Shown in pieces: positions 1-7,930 of a stretch of DNA of 36,496 nt (positions are counted from its first letter, which is position 1; each line of letters opens with the position of its first letter). Below the pieces are notes generated by a model. It was not told the DNA's origin. It ran no database searches and saw only the letters and a list, made by a program, of their open reading frames with translations. The stretch lies in the NCBI GenBank assembly GCA_051162045.1, contig JBISDI010000039.1; one strand, given 5' to 3'. This DNA comes from Anaerozeibacter quisquiliarum. Its GTDB lineage: Bacteria > Bacillota > Clostridia > Christensenellales > Aristaeellaceae. The translations under genes were made by a program, and so were the position numbers.

Positions 1-282
1 GGATGTCTGCTTGTCAACACCCAGTGCCGTTTGTCGAAATCGCGCGCTTCGTTCGTGGTTTTTACGGATCGTTTCCAGCATATAGTATGATATGCGATTG
101 AGACACCTAGACTCTGGCTAAAACCCTGACGGTCACAACCTCATTGTGCGTGATCGTTCGGGTTTCTATTCGTCTGACGGCAAATTTCCTGTGTTAACTC
201 TTGAATATGCGCCGTTTTCTCGAACCCACGGGCATAGCCTACAAAATCGCTTCATTATATATAACCCGTAGGAGGCGGCGAT
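1..282. other. gene-free leader region upstream of the first CDS
   Basis: I see no convincing gene here; a 65-codon ORF at 201-398 only overlaps the next gene in another frame. Two small inverted repeats are visible: GCATAT/ATATGC (78-83 and 90-95), and an imperfect ACGGTCAC/GTGATCGT stem (129-136 and 150-157) extended by CCC/GGG (124-126 and 160-162). They could be an operator and a leader or terminator hairpin. No good sigma-A promoter with correct spacing is obvious. The region is more AT-rich than what follows. Confidence 0.4.
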
Positions 283-1500
283 ATGCGATCAAGGGGGATC
301 TTGCATGCGCTGAGCTGGGCGCTGCTGGTAGCCGTGGCGCTGCTGATCGGCCCGGTCGCGCGGCAACTGCCCGCGGTGAACGGCAATCTGGCGGCTGATG
401 CCTACGGCGGATGGGCGGGCGTGCTGCGGGTATGGGTATGCGGGGGCTGGGCGCCGGGCGGCGGCAGCTTTATCCCCTGGTTGAACGGCTGTGCGGCGCG
501 GTTTGAGCGGCGGCATCCGGGCGTTTATGTGCAGATGCAAAGCGTCAGCGCGGACGCGATTGCCGCGTTTTTATCGGGCGAGTTGGGACCGCCCGACGCG
601 ATCCTGTTCGCGCCGGGCATGCTGCCGTCGGGCGAAGGGCTATCGCCGCTTGCCGCGCCGCCGGCGCTGCGCGAGGCGTTGACGAACGTCGGGCTATGGC
701 AGGGCGAGTTGCGCGCGCTGCCGGTGGCGCTGGGGGGGTACGCCTGGGTGCTCAATCAGTCCTTGGTGCAGGCGGTGCCCCACGACTGGTCGACGCTACC
801 CGCGCCCGCGCCGGTCAAGAAGCAGCCGCGGTACCTGATGCAGGTGCCCGCCGACCAGCCTTACCTCAACTGGTCGGGCGCGCTGAACGCACTGTGTGCG
901 CCGCGGCAAGTGGGCGTCGAGCCAAGCCCCGCGCCGCGCGCCGGGCAGGGTATCGACCTGGGACTGCCGATTGCGTCCGAGCCCACGCCCGTGCCCCCCG
1001 AGCCTGCGACCCAGACCGTGCTCTGCCGCCTGCCCGCGCTGCTGCCGGGCGATTTTCGGGCGGGCGCTTCGGCGTATGAGGCGTTCCTATCCGGCAAGGT
1101 GGCCGCGATTCCGGCCACACAGCGCGAGATTCGGCGCTTGCAGCTGCTGTCGGACGCCGGACGCGCGCCCAATTGGTCGGTGGCGGGCGGCGGCGGCGCA
1201 TTCAGCGATCAACTGCTGATGGCGGGGGTGCCGGATGGCGCGGATGAGGCCGAGCGCCGGGCGCTGGCGCGCGCGTGGGTGGATTGGCTGCTGCGCGACG
1301 ATTCGCAGGCGGCGCTGACGGGGATTCGTGCGCTGCGCGTGACGACGGGGGATGCTTTATATGCCGGGCAGATGGGGATGGCGGAACTCGAGCAGGCGAT
1401 GGGCGGACGGCTTGAGGCGCCGAATGCGTTCGATACGCACTGGCGCGAGAGAGAGGCGGCCGAGGCGGATCGGTTGGTAAGGGAATCAAGGGCTGGATGA
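283..1500 (+). CDS. exported extracellular solute-binding-like protein
   Basis: A 405-residue protein probably held outside the membrane. The N-terminus has a short basic start and a hydrophobic stretch (about residues 7-25) acting as signal peptide or membrane anchor; I see no lipobox cysteine. Around residues 50-115 the pattern LRVWVCGGW, then PWLNGCAARFERRHPGVYVQ, then PPDAILFAPGML resembles the N-lobe of family 1 ABC solute-binding proteins, where a strand leads into a helix and an 'F...HPGV.V' motif. ALPVALGGYAWVLNQSL (about 145-165) fits the next conserved block of such proteins. The start is set by AGGAGG at 270-275, eight bases before ATG 283. No permease or ATPase genes adjoin it, so a ligand or transport role is inference; a solitary binding or sensing protein is possible. 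It ends close to the convergent phosphomutase gene. Confidence 0.6.
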   Translation: MRSRGILHALSWALLVAVALLIGPVARQLPAVNGNLAADAYGGWAGVLRVWVCGGWAPGGGSFIPWLNGCAARFERRHPGVYVQMQSVSADAIAAFLSGELGPPDAILFAPGMLPSGEGLSPLAAPPALREALTNVGLWQGELRALPVALGGYAWVLNQSLVQAVPHDWSTLPAPAPVKKQPRYLMQVPADQPYLNWSGALNALCAPRQVGVEPSPAPRAGQGIDLGLPIASEPTPVPPEPATQTVLCRLPALLPGDFRAGASAYEAFLSGKVAAIPATQREIRRLQLLSDAGRAPNWSVAGGGGAFSDQLLMAGVPDGADEAERRALARAWVDWLLRDDSQAALTGIRALRVTTGDALYAGQMGMAELEQAMGGRLEAPNAFDTHWREREAAEADRLVRESRAG

Positions 1501-1562
1501 CGGGCGATTTTACGGAGCAGGGACGGGGAGACGTTGGTGGCTCCGCCCCCAAACCCCCGCTC

Positions 1563-1577
1563 AAGGGCTCCGCCCTT
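1563..1577. terminator. small hairpin between convergent genes
   Basis: AAGGGC-TCC-GCCCTT forms a 6-bp stem with a 3-nt loop in the 94-bp gap between two convergent genes. It sits in a C-rich stretch (GGCTCCGCCCCC and neighbours at about 1540-1580). No long T tract follows on either strand, so terminator activity is uncertain. Confidence 0.4.
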
Positions 1578-1594
1578 AAGAATCCCTTCACCGC

Positions 1595-2941
1595 TCACGC
1601 GGGGACCGTTATGCTCTCCAGCGCCGCCGCCGTCTCCGGAATCTTTTTCGCCAGATCCCGCGCGATGCGCTCAAGCGCCGCCCGGTCCTCGCCCTCGATG
1701 CGCAGCGTCATCTGCTCCGCGGTCACCGACTTGCGCATCAGCAGCCAGCCGCCCTCGAGTTCCACGCGCACGCCGTCCATCTTGCTGATCGGCCTGCCTG
1801 CGTAGGCCGCTTCCAACCGATCGAGCAGCGCTTGCTGCCGGTCATACGCATACGGAATCCGCAAATCCGGCGTGATCGGCGGGCACACCACATCGGCCAA
1901 CGCCTCGCTCATCCGCCGCCCGGAGCGCTTCAGCGCCTCGCCCATGAGCAGCCCCGCGAACAGCGCGTCGTCGTAGCCCAGCTCGCCGAAGAAGAAGTGC
2001 CCGCTGACCTCGCCCGCCACCGCCGCGTTCAGGTCGAGGAAGCGGTGCTTGATGAACGTGTGGCCGCTGCGCTCGGGCGCCGGCGTGCCGCCCATTTCCA
2101 GGATCGCGCGCCGGACGACCGAGGAGGATTTCTGGTCGTACACCACCGCCGACGGGCCGTCCTTCAACAGATGCCGGATGAACAGCACCAGCGCGCGCTC
2201 GCTGGCCACCGCCTCGCCCCGATCGTCGACGAACACCGCGCGGTCGCCGTCGCCGTCGAACGCCACGCCGAAATCGGCCGCTTCCTCGATCACCTTCGCG
2301 CGCAGCGCGTCCAGCTGGCCGTGCTCGGCCGGGTTGGGCGTGCGGTTGGGGAAGCTGCCGTCGGGCTCACAAAACAGTTCCGCCACCCGGTAGCCGGCCT
2401 GACGGAAGGCCGCGGGTGCGACCTTGCTCATCGCGCCGTTGCCGGCGTCCACCACCACCACGCCGCGCGCCGCCGTGCCGAACCGCGCCTCGAGCGAACC
2501 CAAGTAGGCCGGCAGGATGTCGAGCGGCGAAACGCCGCCTTCCCCGTCCCGGAAGTCGCCCGATTCGGCGATCGCGCGCAGCGCGTCCATCTCTTCGCGC
2601 GTCACCGGTCGGTCGCCCAGCATGAACTTGATGCCGTTGTATTTGGCCGGGTTATGCGACGCGGTCACCATCGCGCCGCCGTCCGCCGCGCCGCCATGGA
2701 TTGCGAAGTACATCATCGGCGTGGCGATCGTACCCATGTCCTCGACCCGCGCGCCGCCTGCGACCAGCCCCTCGACCAATCGCGCCTTGAGCGCGGGCGT
2801 GGACAGCCGCACGTCGCCGCCCACCCGGATGCGGGCCGACGGTACGAGCGTCGAAAGCGCGCGCCCCACGCGGTAGCCGTCCGCCTCGAACAGCTCTTTG
2901 CCGTAGACGCCGCGGATGTCGCAATCCTTGAAAATGCTCAT
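1595..2941 (-). CDS. phosphomannomutase/phosphoglucomutase family protein
   Basis: A 448-residue alpha-D-phosphohexomutase that interconverts hexose 1- and 6-phosphates (mannose and/or glucose), feeding cell-wall and nucleotide-sugar synthesis in the cytoplasm. It starts with the family signature FKDCDIRGVYGKEL. The active-site phosphoserine loop TASHNPAKYNGIK lies near residue 95, the metal-binding loop DGDGDRAVFVDD near 225-235, and the sugar-binding loop GEVSGHFFF near 315. The C-terminal phosphate-binding domain is present, and the length is normal. Its ATG overlaps the TGA of the upstream sugar kinase as ATGA (2938-2941), so the two are translationally coupled. Substrate preference (mannose versus glucose) cannot be settled from sequence alone. 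Confidence 0.9.
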   Translation of the reverse strand: MSIFKDCDIRGVYGKELFEADGYRVGRALSTLVPSARIRVGGDVRLSTPALKARLVEGLVAGGARVEDMGTIATPMMYFAIHGGAADGGAMVTASHNPAKYNGIKFMLGDRPVTREEMDALRAIAESGDFRDGEGGVSPLDILPAYLGSLEARFGTAARGVVVVDAGNGAMSKVAPAAFRQAGYRVAELFCEPDGSFPNRTPNPAEHGQLDALRAKVIEEAADFGVAFDGDGDRAVFVDDRGEAVASERALVLFIRHLLKDGPSAVVYDQKSSSVVRRAILEMGGTPAPERSGHTFIKHRFLDLNAAVAGEVSGHFFFGELGYDDALFAGLLMGEALKRSGRRMSEALADVVCPPITPDLRIPYAYDRQQALLDRLEAAYAGRPISKMDGVRVELEGGWLLMRKSVTAEQMTLRIEGEDRAALERIARDLAKKIPETAAALESITVPA

Positions 2942-4392
2942 CTTGCCTCCAGCTTGTAAAGCCTCGCGCAGTCCTCGCGGAATTGCGCATAGGTTTCGTC
3001 ATATTGCCGGGTCCACGCCTCCACCGGGTCGACGCTGCGCTCGTAGCGGATCATCGCCCGGGCGGCGCCTTCAAGCGTGCCGAAATGCCCCAATGCCGCC
3101 AGCAGCGCCGAGCCCATCGCGGCGTCGACCACAGCGGGCACCACCAGAGGCCGGTTCAATACGCTCGCGCGGATGCGCAGCCATAGATCGCTGCGGCACG
3201 CGCCGCCGGCCGCGCAGATCGTAGGTCCTATCGTGCCGCCCAGCGCCTGCATGCGCTCAAACGCCAGCCGCTCCGCAAACGCCACGCCCTCCATCAGCGC
3301 GGGGTACAGCTTCCCATGCAATATGTCGCCGCGGTAGAACGCCTCGGCCTCCGGATCGACGAACGGGAACCGCTCACCGCGCCCGGTCAGCGGGTAGCAG
3401 CGCGCGCCGGTCGGCACCAGCGCCTCGGCCGCGCGGTTGAGCTCGTCGAACGGCCGATCGCCCCGGGCGGCGTTCAGGCAGCGCCCGCCGATGTTGGACG
3501 CCCCGCCCAGCATCCACGAACCGTCGGGCAGCATGTGCGAGTAGCTCGAGCCGTTTTCGTCGATGATGAGCCGCTCGGTCACCCCCTTGAGCACGAAGGT
3601 GGTGCCGATGATCGAAGCCCAGTTTCCGGCGCGCACCGCGCCCGCGGCCAGCGCCGAGGCGTAGCCGTCCGTCGAGCCGCCCGTCACCATCGTGCGCGGG
3701 GACAGGCCCAGCCGCGCCGCCGCGGCCTTCGTAATCGGGGCGATCGGCGCGCCGGGGCGCACAATCCTTGGCAGCTTATCAAGCGCGAGCCCGAGCGCGT
3801 CGTGTAAGACGTCAGGCCAGCGCCCGTCGATCAGGTCGTAACCGGTCTTGAGCGCGTTGGAGTAATCGCTGACGGCGTACTCGCCGCACAGCAGGCCCAC
3901 CGCATAGTCGGCCTGGTGGGCGAACACGCGCGTCTTGTCGTAGATGTCGGGGCGGTTGCGCATGACCCACAGGATGCGCGGCAGCGAGAACGACGCGTTG
4001 AACGTCAACCCCAGCTTGTGCTCGTACTCGTGCATGAAGATGCCCGTCTCGATGGCCTCGCCTTGGGCGCGCGGATCGTTGTACATCAGCGCCGCGCAGA
4101 GGGGGCGATTGTCCGCATCCAGCGGCACGATGGTGCCCGAAGTGCCGTCAATGCTCACCGACGCGACATCCTCGGGTGACAGCCCGCCTTCCTTGAGCAT
4201 GGCGACCGACCGGGTGATTGCGACCTCGATCGCCGCTTCCCAGTCGCCTGGCGACTGCTCGTACCAGCCCGGCGTGTCCGCGATGTTGATCCGGTCGAAC
4301 GCCACCGAATGCGCGGCGCGCACGCCGCCAACCTCATCGACGACAACGCAGCGCACGCCCTGCGTGCCCACGTCCAGGCCCATAAACAGCAT
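2938..4392 (-). CDS. FGGY-family carbohydrate kinase (xylulokinase/ribulokinase-like)
   Basis: An ATP-dependent sugar kinase of about 484 residues. MGLDVGTQGVRCVVVDEVG near the N-terminus is the ATP phosphate-1 motif. SIDGTSGTIVPLD, LMYNDPRAQGEA and FAHQADYAVGLLCG follow as in the FGGY fold. GGSTDGYASALAAGA holds the catalytic Asp, and CAAGGACRSDLW is the C-terminal adenosine motif. The reading frame opens further upstream (to 4470), but GGGAGG at about 4400-4406 lies just before ATG 4392, and a consensus promoter at 4421-4449 would exclude the longer form. The YNDPRA and GGSTDG patterns recall xylulokinase and D-ribulokinase groups; the exact sugar is unknown. It is coupled to the phosphohexomutase by a 4-bp overlap, suggesting a short sugar-phosphate pathway. 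Confidence 0.88.
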   Translation of the reverse strand: MLFMGLDVGTQGVRCVVVDEVGGVRAAHSVAFDRINIADTPGWYEQSPGDWEAAIEVAITRSVAMLKEGGLSPEDVASVSIDGTSGTIVPLDADNRPLCAALMYNDPRAQGEAIETGIFMHEYEHKLGLTFNASFSLPRILWVMRNRPDIYDKTRVFAHQADYAVGLLCGEYAVSDYSNALKTGYDLIDGRWPDVLHDALGLALDKLPRIVRPGAPIAPITKAAAARLGLSPRTMVTGGSTDGYASALAAGAVRAGNWASIIGTTFVLKGVTERLIIDENGSSYSHMLPDGSWMLGGASNIGGRCLNAARGDRPFDELNRAAEALVPTGARCYPLTGRGERFPFVDPEAEAFYRGDILHGKLYPALMEGVAFAERLAFERMQALGGTIGPTICAAGGACRSDLWLRIRASVLNRPLVVPAVVDAAMGSALLAALGHFGTLEGAARAMIRYERSVDPVEAWTRQYDETYAQFREDCARLYKLEAR

Positions 4393-4420
4393 AAGCCATC
4401 CCTCCCGCCGTATTGACCAC

Positions 4421-4449
4421 AGCGTACCCCGTTTCGGGCGCGCTGTCAA
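4421..4449 (-). promoter_or_regulatory. sigma-A-type promoter of the sugar kinase-phosphomutase operon
   Basis: On the minus strand, TTGACA (4444-4449) is separated by 17 nt from TACGCT (4421-4426). Transcription would begin near 4414, about 20 nt before the ribosome binding site and ATG 4392. Confidence 0.7.
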
Positions 4450-4489
4450 GCGGGAATCGCCAATCTCCAAAAATCTACCCCGCGTTCGA

Positions 4490-4518
4490 TGTTCATTCCC
4501 GCCCCTCTGTGATATACT
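4490..4518 (+). promoter_or_regulatory. uvrB: probable uvrB promoter
   Basis: TATACT (4513-4518) is a good -10 box; 17 nt upstream is a weak -35 (TGTTCA, 4490-4495). It would put the long palindrome at 4530-4670 inside the uvrB 5' leader. I see no clear LexA/DinR-type box. Confidence 0.45.
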
Positions 4519-4529
4519 AGGGAAGCGCT

Positions 4530-4670
4530 GATTAAAGCACGCGTGCGGCGGCGCGCTGAATTTTCGTCAGATTGCGCTTGCAAAATCTGAAGGCGCAGCG
4601 GCGCTGCGTCGAGGATTTTGCAGGCGCAAGATGGCGCAAAGGCAGCCGCCTCCGCGCGTGGGATTTGATC
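4530..4670. repeat. about 140-bp imperfect palindrome in the uvrB leader
   Basis: The left arm 4530-4600 and right arm 4601-4670 are imperfect reverse complements around a centre at about 4600. Matching blocks from outside in are GATTAAAG with GATTTGATC, CACGCGTGCGG with CCGCGCGTG, ATTGCGCTTGCAAAATC with GATTTTGCAGGCGCAA, and GCAGCG with GCGCTGC. Its size and shape resemble a MITE-like or REP-like insertion, or a structured 5' leader. The uvrB frame is open through its right half without homology to UvrB. Confidence 0.65.
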
Positions 4671-4706
4671 GGCGGTTACCTGGACGGACCGAAAGGGGTG
4701 AACGTC

Positions 4707-6707
4707 TTGTTTGAAATCCACTCGGATTACGTGCCGCGCGGCGACCAGCCGCAGGCGATCGATCGCCTGGCCGAGGGGCTGGCGAACGGACTTAAGCATC
4801 AGGTGCTGCTGGGCGTGACCGGCTCGGGCAAGACCTTCACCATGGCCAACATCATCAAACAGGCGCAGCGCCCGGCGCTGGTAATCGCCCACAACAAGAC
4901 GCTGGCGGCGCAGCTGGCCGCCGAATTCCGCGAGTTCTTCCCGGACAGCGCGGTCGGGTACTTCGTCAGCTACTACGACTACTACCAGCCCGAGGCCTAC
5001 ATCCCCTCGACCGACACCTTCATCGAAAAGGACGCCTCGATCAACGACGAGATCGAGCGGATGCGCCACAGCGCCACCGCCTGGTTGGCCGATCGGCGCG
5101 ACGTGGTGATCGTGGCCTCGGTCAGCTGCATCTACGGCCTGGGCGACCCGCGCGAGTACGCCGGGCTGTCGGTGTCGCTGCGCGAAGGCGAGCGGATGGA
5201 CCGGGAGGATCTGATCGAGCGCCTGATCGACATCCAGTACAGCCGCAACGATTTCGAATTCGAGCGCGGCACCTTCCGCGTACGCGGCGACACGGTGGAG
5301 ATCATCCCGGCGTCGCACACAAGCAAGGCGCTGCGCGTGGAGTTTTTCGGCGACGAGATCGAGCGCATCTCGGAGATCGACACGCTGACCGGCACGCCGA
5401 TGCGGCACATAAACTACGAGACGATCTTCCCCGCGTCGCACTACGCGACCTCACGCGAGAAGATCACGCGCGCCCTCGAAAGCATCGAGCGGGACTTGGG
5501 CGAGCAGCTTGAGCATTTCCGAGAGAACGGCCAGCTGCTCGAGGCGCAGCGGCTCGAGCAGCGCACCCACTACGATATTGAAATGATGCGCGAGCTCGGC
5601 TACTGCAACGGCATCGAGAACTACTCGCGCTATTTCGACGGGCGCAGCCCCGGCGAAGCGCCGTTCACCTTGCTCGACTACTTCCCCAGGGACTTCATCG
5701 TGTTCATCGACGAGTCGCACGTCAGCGTGCCGCAGGTGCGCGCCATGTACAACGGCGACTACGCGCGCAAGCGTTCGCTGATCGACTACGGATTCAGGCT
5801 GTCGGCCGCCGCCGACAACCGCCCGCTCAAGTTCCACGAGTTCGAGCAGAAGGTACATCAGACGATCTACGTCTCGGCCACGCCCGGCCCGTACGAGCTG
5901 GAGCGCGCCGAGCAGGTCGTCGAGCAGATCATCCGTCCGACCGGGCTGATCGACCCCGAGATCGTGGTGCGCCCGGCGACGGGCCAGGTGGACGACCTGC
6001 TGGGCGAGATTCGGGGCGTCACCGAAAAGGGCCAGCGCGTGCTGGTGACCACGCTGACCAAGCGCATGGCCGAGAGTCTGACCGCCTATCTGCGCGAGAT
6101 GGACGTGAAGGTCGAGTACCTGCATTCGGACGTGGAGACGCTCGAGCGCATACGGCTGATCCGCCAGCTGCGCCTGGGCGAGTTCGACGTGCTGGTGGGC
6201 ATCAACCTGCTGCGCGAGGGGCTCGACCTGCCGGAGGTCGCGCTGGTCGCGATATTGGATGCGGATAAGGAAGGCTTCCTGCGCAGCGAGACCAGCCTGA
6301 TCCAGACCGTCGGCCGCGCCGCGCGCAATGTGGACGGCCGCGTAATCATGTACGCCGACGACCTGACCGACTCGATGGCCCGCGCGATCAACGAGACCGG
6401 CCGCCGCCGCGCGATTCAAATGGCCTACAATGAGGAACACGGCATCAAGCCCGAGAGCGTGCGAACGGCGGTGCGCGAACTGATGGAGGTCACCCGCGCG
6501 CCCGAGCAAGGCGCCGCCGCCGACAGCCTCGACGATGACGAGCGCCGCATGGCGATCGACCGGCTGGAGGACATGATGCTCGCCGCCGCCGGCGACCTGG
6601 ACTTCGAGCGCGCCGCCAAACTGCGCGACCAGCTGCTCGCGCTGCGCGGCGAAAAGGTCATGGCCTCCGGCGAGCGCCCGCGGCAGGGACGCAGGCGGAA
6701 GCGGTGA
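4707..6707 (+). CDS. uvrB: excinuclease ABC subunit B
   Basis: UvrB, the damage-verifying helicase-like subunit of UvrABC nucleotide excision repair; with UvrA it loads onto damaged DNA, then recruits UvrC. Residue numbering uses TTG 4707 (666 residues, the usual family length). Walker A GVTGSGKT lies at about 36-43. The beta-hairpin region YDYYQPEAYIPSTDTFIEKD follows, then DESHVSVPQ, SATPGPYEL, the GINLLREGLDLPEV motif V, and QTVGRAARN motif VI. A C-terminal UVR domain (RLEDMMLAAAGDLDFERAAKLRD; UvrC/UvrA contact) closes the protein. The frame is open back to 4572, but family similarity begins only at about 4710. AAAGGGGTG at 4692-4700 is well spaced for TTG 4707; GTG 4698 lies within that site. 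The gene stands alone, without uvrA in the window. Confidence 0.95.
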   Translation: MFEIHSDYVPRGDQPQAIDRLAEGLANGLKHQVLLGVTGSGKTFTMANIIKQAQRPALVIAHNKTLAAQLAAEFREFFPDSAVGYFVSYYDYYQPEAYIPSTDTFIEKDASINDEIERMRHSATAWLADRRDVVIVASVSCIYGLGDPREYAGLSVSLREGERMDREDLIERLIDIQYSRNDFEFERGTFRVRGDTVEIIPASHTSKALRVEFFGDEIERISEIDTLTGTPMRHINYETIFPASHYATSREKITRALESIERDLGEQLEHFRENGQLLEAQRLEQRTHYDIEMMRELGYCNGIENYSRYFDGRSPGEAPFTLLDYFPRDFIVFIDESHVSVPQVRAMYNGDYARKRSLIDYGFRLSAAADNRPLKFHEFEQKVHQTIYVSATPGPYELERAEQVVEQIIRPTGLIDPEIVVRPATGQVDDLLGEIRGVTEKGQRVLVTTLTKRMAESLTAYLREMDVKVEYLHSDVETLERIRLIRQLRLGEFDVLVGINLLREGLDLPEVALVAILDADKEGFLRSETSLIQTVGRAARNVDGRVIMYADDLTDSMARAINETGRRRAIQMAYNEEHGIKPESVRTAVRELMEVTRAPEQGAAADSLDDDERRMAIDRLEDMMLAAAGDLDFERAAKLRDQLLALRGEKVMASGERPRQGRRRKR

Positions 6708-6725
6708 AGCGGAGCGAATGGGTGC

Positions 6726-7148
6726 CTATGCCCCATCCTCCGTCGCCGCCTGATGCTTGTACTTCCCCTTGAAATGGCTCGTCATATACGCGTGTTCCTC
6801 GCTGAGCTCCGCGAACAGCGCGGGGGCCTGCCAGTGCTGGTTGGTGGGCGTCAGCACCGCCTTCAGCTGCACGGGGGCCAGCTTCTTCGACCGGAACGCG
6901 GCCAGCAGCTGGTCGATCTGCCCGCCGGTCATGCCGGCCATCAGCAGCATCTCGCCGGCGAGCTCCTCGCCCTCATAGGGCGCGTCGACCGGCTCCATAT
7001 CCTTTACGCCCGCCAGCACCCCCAGCGGCTGCGCGTAATCCTCCGGCCCCACTGATTTAATCGAAAACCGCAGCGGCAACAGCGCGTGGAATATCTCCCT
7101 GCGCCGCTCCTCGCCGCGTATCCCAAACAACAAAACCGTCGCCGCCAT
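6726..7148 (-). CDS. DUF3783-like small protein
   Basis: A 140-residue cytoplasmic protein of unknown function. The N-terminal MAATVLLFGIRGEERR resembles a small alpha/beta strand-loop, and the C-terminal half, with GGQIDQLLAAFR then PVQLKAVLTPTNQHW, matches my recollection of the DUF3783 family found in clostridia. The residue order (a conserved LKAVLT-TN-W block, then an EH...M helix) is typical, but no reaction is known. The frame runs on to 7547, yet that part is only read-through of GC-rich repeats. GGAAGGTG just upstream of ATG 7148 decides the start. It is convergent with uvrB, with an 18-bp gap. Confidence 0.75.
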   Translation of the reverse strand: MAATVLLFGIRGEERRREIFHALLPLRFSIKSVGPEDYAQPLGVLAGVKDMEPVDAPYEGEELAGEMLLMAGMTGGQIDQLLAAFRSKKLAPVQLKAVLTPTNQHWQAPALFAELSEEHAYMTSHFKGKYKHQAATEDGA

Positions 7149-7193
7149 TCGTGGCACCTTCCCTTCGTCCCGGCAAACGCCGGTCTCTTGCAT

Positions 7194-7223
7194 ACATAAC
7201 CGCATCCGGAGGCGGCGAATCAA
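7194..7223 (-). promoter_or_regulatory. possible promoter of the DUF3783-like gene
   Basis: Minus strand: TTGATT (7218-7223), 18-nt spacer, TTATGT (7194-7199). A small CCGGC-N4-GCCGG hairpin (7170-7183) lies between it and the ribosome binding site. Spacing is acceptable, and the -10 box is only fair. Confidence 0.4.
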
Positions 7224-7329
7224 GGTAATACCACTCGAAGCCATGAACGCGTTCATCAGGCGAGTGGTTTTTCGTCCCGGCTTCGCCTGAGAGCCTCGGC
7301 ATAGCGGCGCTACGCCGAAGCTTTCAGGC

Positions 7330-7889
7330 AAGGCGGTAACCCCCGCAGGCCGTACCCAACTCATTCCCCTCCCAGGAGGGGTACCCGCAGGCGGGGTGGT
7401 GCCCGCAGGCCGTACCCCACTCATTCCCCTCCCAGGAGGGGTGCCCGCAGGCGGGGTGGTGGCCCCCGCAGGGCGCAGCCCACTCCATTCCCCTCCCAGG
7501 AGGGGTGCCCGCAGGCGGGGTGGTAGCCCCCGCAGGCCGTACCCCACTCATTCCCCTCCCAGGAGGGGTGCCCGCAGGCGGGGTGGTGGCCCCCGCAGGG
7601 CGCAGCCCACTCCATTCCCCTCCCAGGAGGGGTGCCCGCAGGCGGGGTGGTAGCCCCCGCAGGACGCAGCTCACTCCATTCCCCTCCCAGGAGGGGTGCC
7701 CGCAGGCGGGGTGGTGGCCCCCGCAGGCCGTACCCCACTCATTCCCCTCCCAGGAGGGGTGCCCGCAGGCGGGGTGGTTCCCCCGCAGGGCCGTCCCCCC
7801 AAGCCCCCGCCCCGGCTTCTCGAGCCCTGCCACCAGCCTCACCACCCCGTCGCTCCGCGCCACCCCTCCAACGAGGGGAATGGCTTGAA
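7330..7889. repeat. GC-rich mosaic repeat, locus 1 (seven tandem units)
   Basis: Seven units of about 60-64 bp begin at roughly 7362, 7422, 7486, 7549, 7613, 7677 and 7740. Each carries ATTCCCCTCCCAGGAGGGG, then TGCCCGCAGGCGGGGTGGT, then a CCCCCGCAGG segment, i.e. three consecutive short inverted repeats. Units alternate between two variants (ending CCGTACCCCACT or GCGCAGCCCACT). The block ends with the second module of the family (GAGCCCTGCC, then CACCACCCCGTCGCTCCGCG, then a CCCCTCC/GAGGGG pair) at about 7820-7882. All frames stay nearly stop-free, which generates spurious ORFs. It lies between the BIG2 gene terminator and the DUF3783-like gene. Confidence 0.9.
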
Positions 7890-7917
7890 AAGGCCCCAGC
7901 CGTACGGCTGGGGCCTT
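7890..7917 (-). terminator. terminator of the BIG2 surface-protein gene
   Basis: A perfect 28-bp palindrome (arms AAGGCCCCAGCCGT and its complement) lies 13 bp after the stop codon. On the minus strand it runs straight into a short T-rich stretch (CCTTTTC), a usual intrinsic terminator layout. Confidence 0.8.
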
Positions 7918-7930
7918 GGGGTACCTGGGG

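Noticed and set aside
4572..4706. 45-residue N-terminal extension of UvrB
   Set aside because: Encoded by the right half of the palindrome, no UvrB similarity and no ribosome binding site; TTG 4707 fits better.
7361..7790. Regular 60-64-bp periodicity as a possible CRISPR array
   Set aside because: The whole unit is repeated, with no unique spacers, and there are no cas genes.
7324..7863. 179-codon minus-strand ORF and several overlapping plus-strand ORFs rich in Gly/Pro/Arg
   Set aside because: They are read-through of tandem GC-rich repeats that lack stops in several frames; no ribosome binding site or family resemblance.
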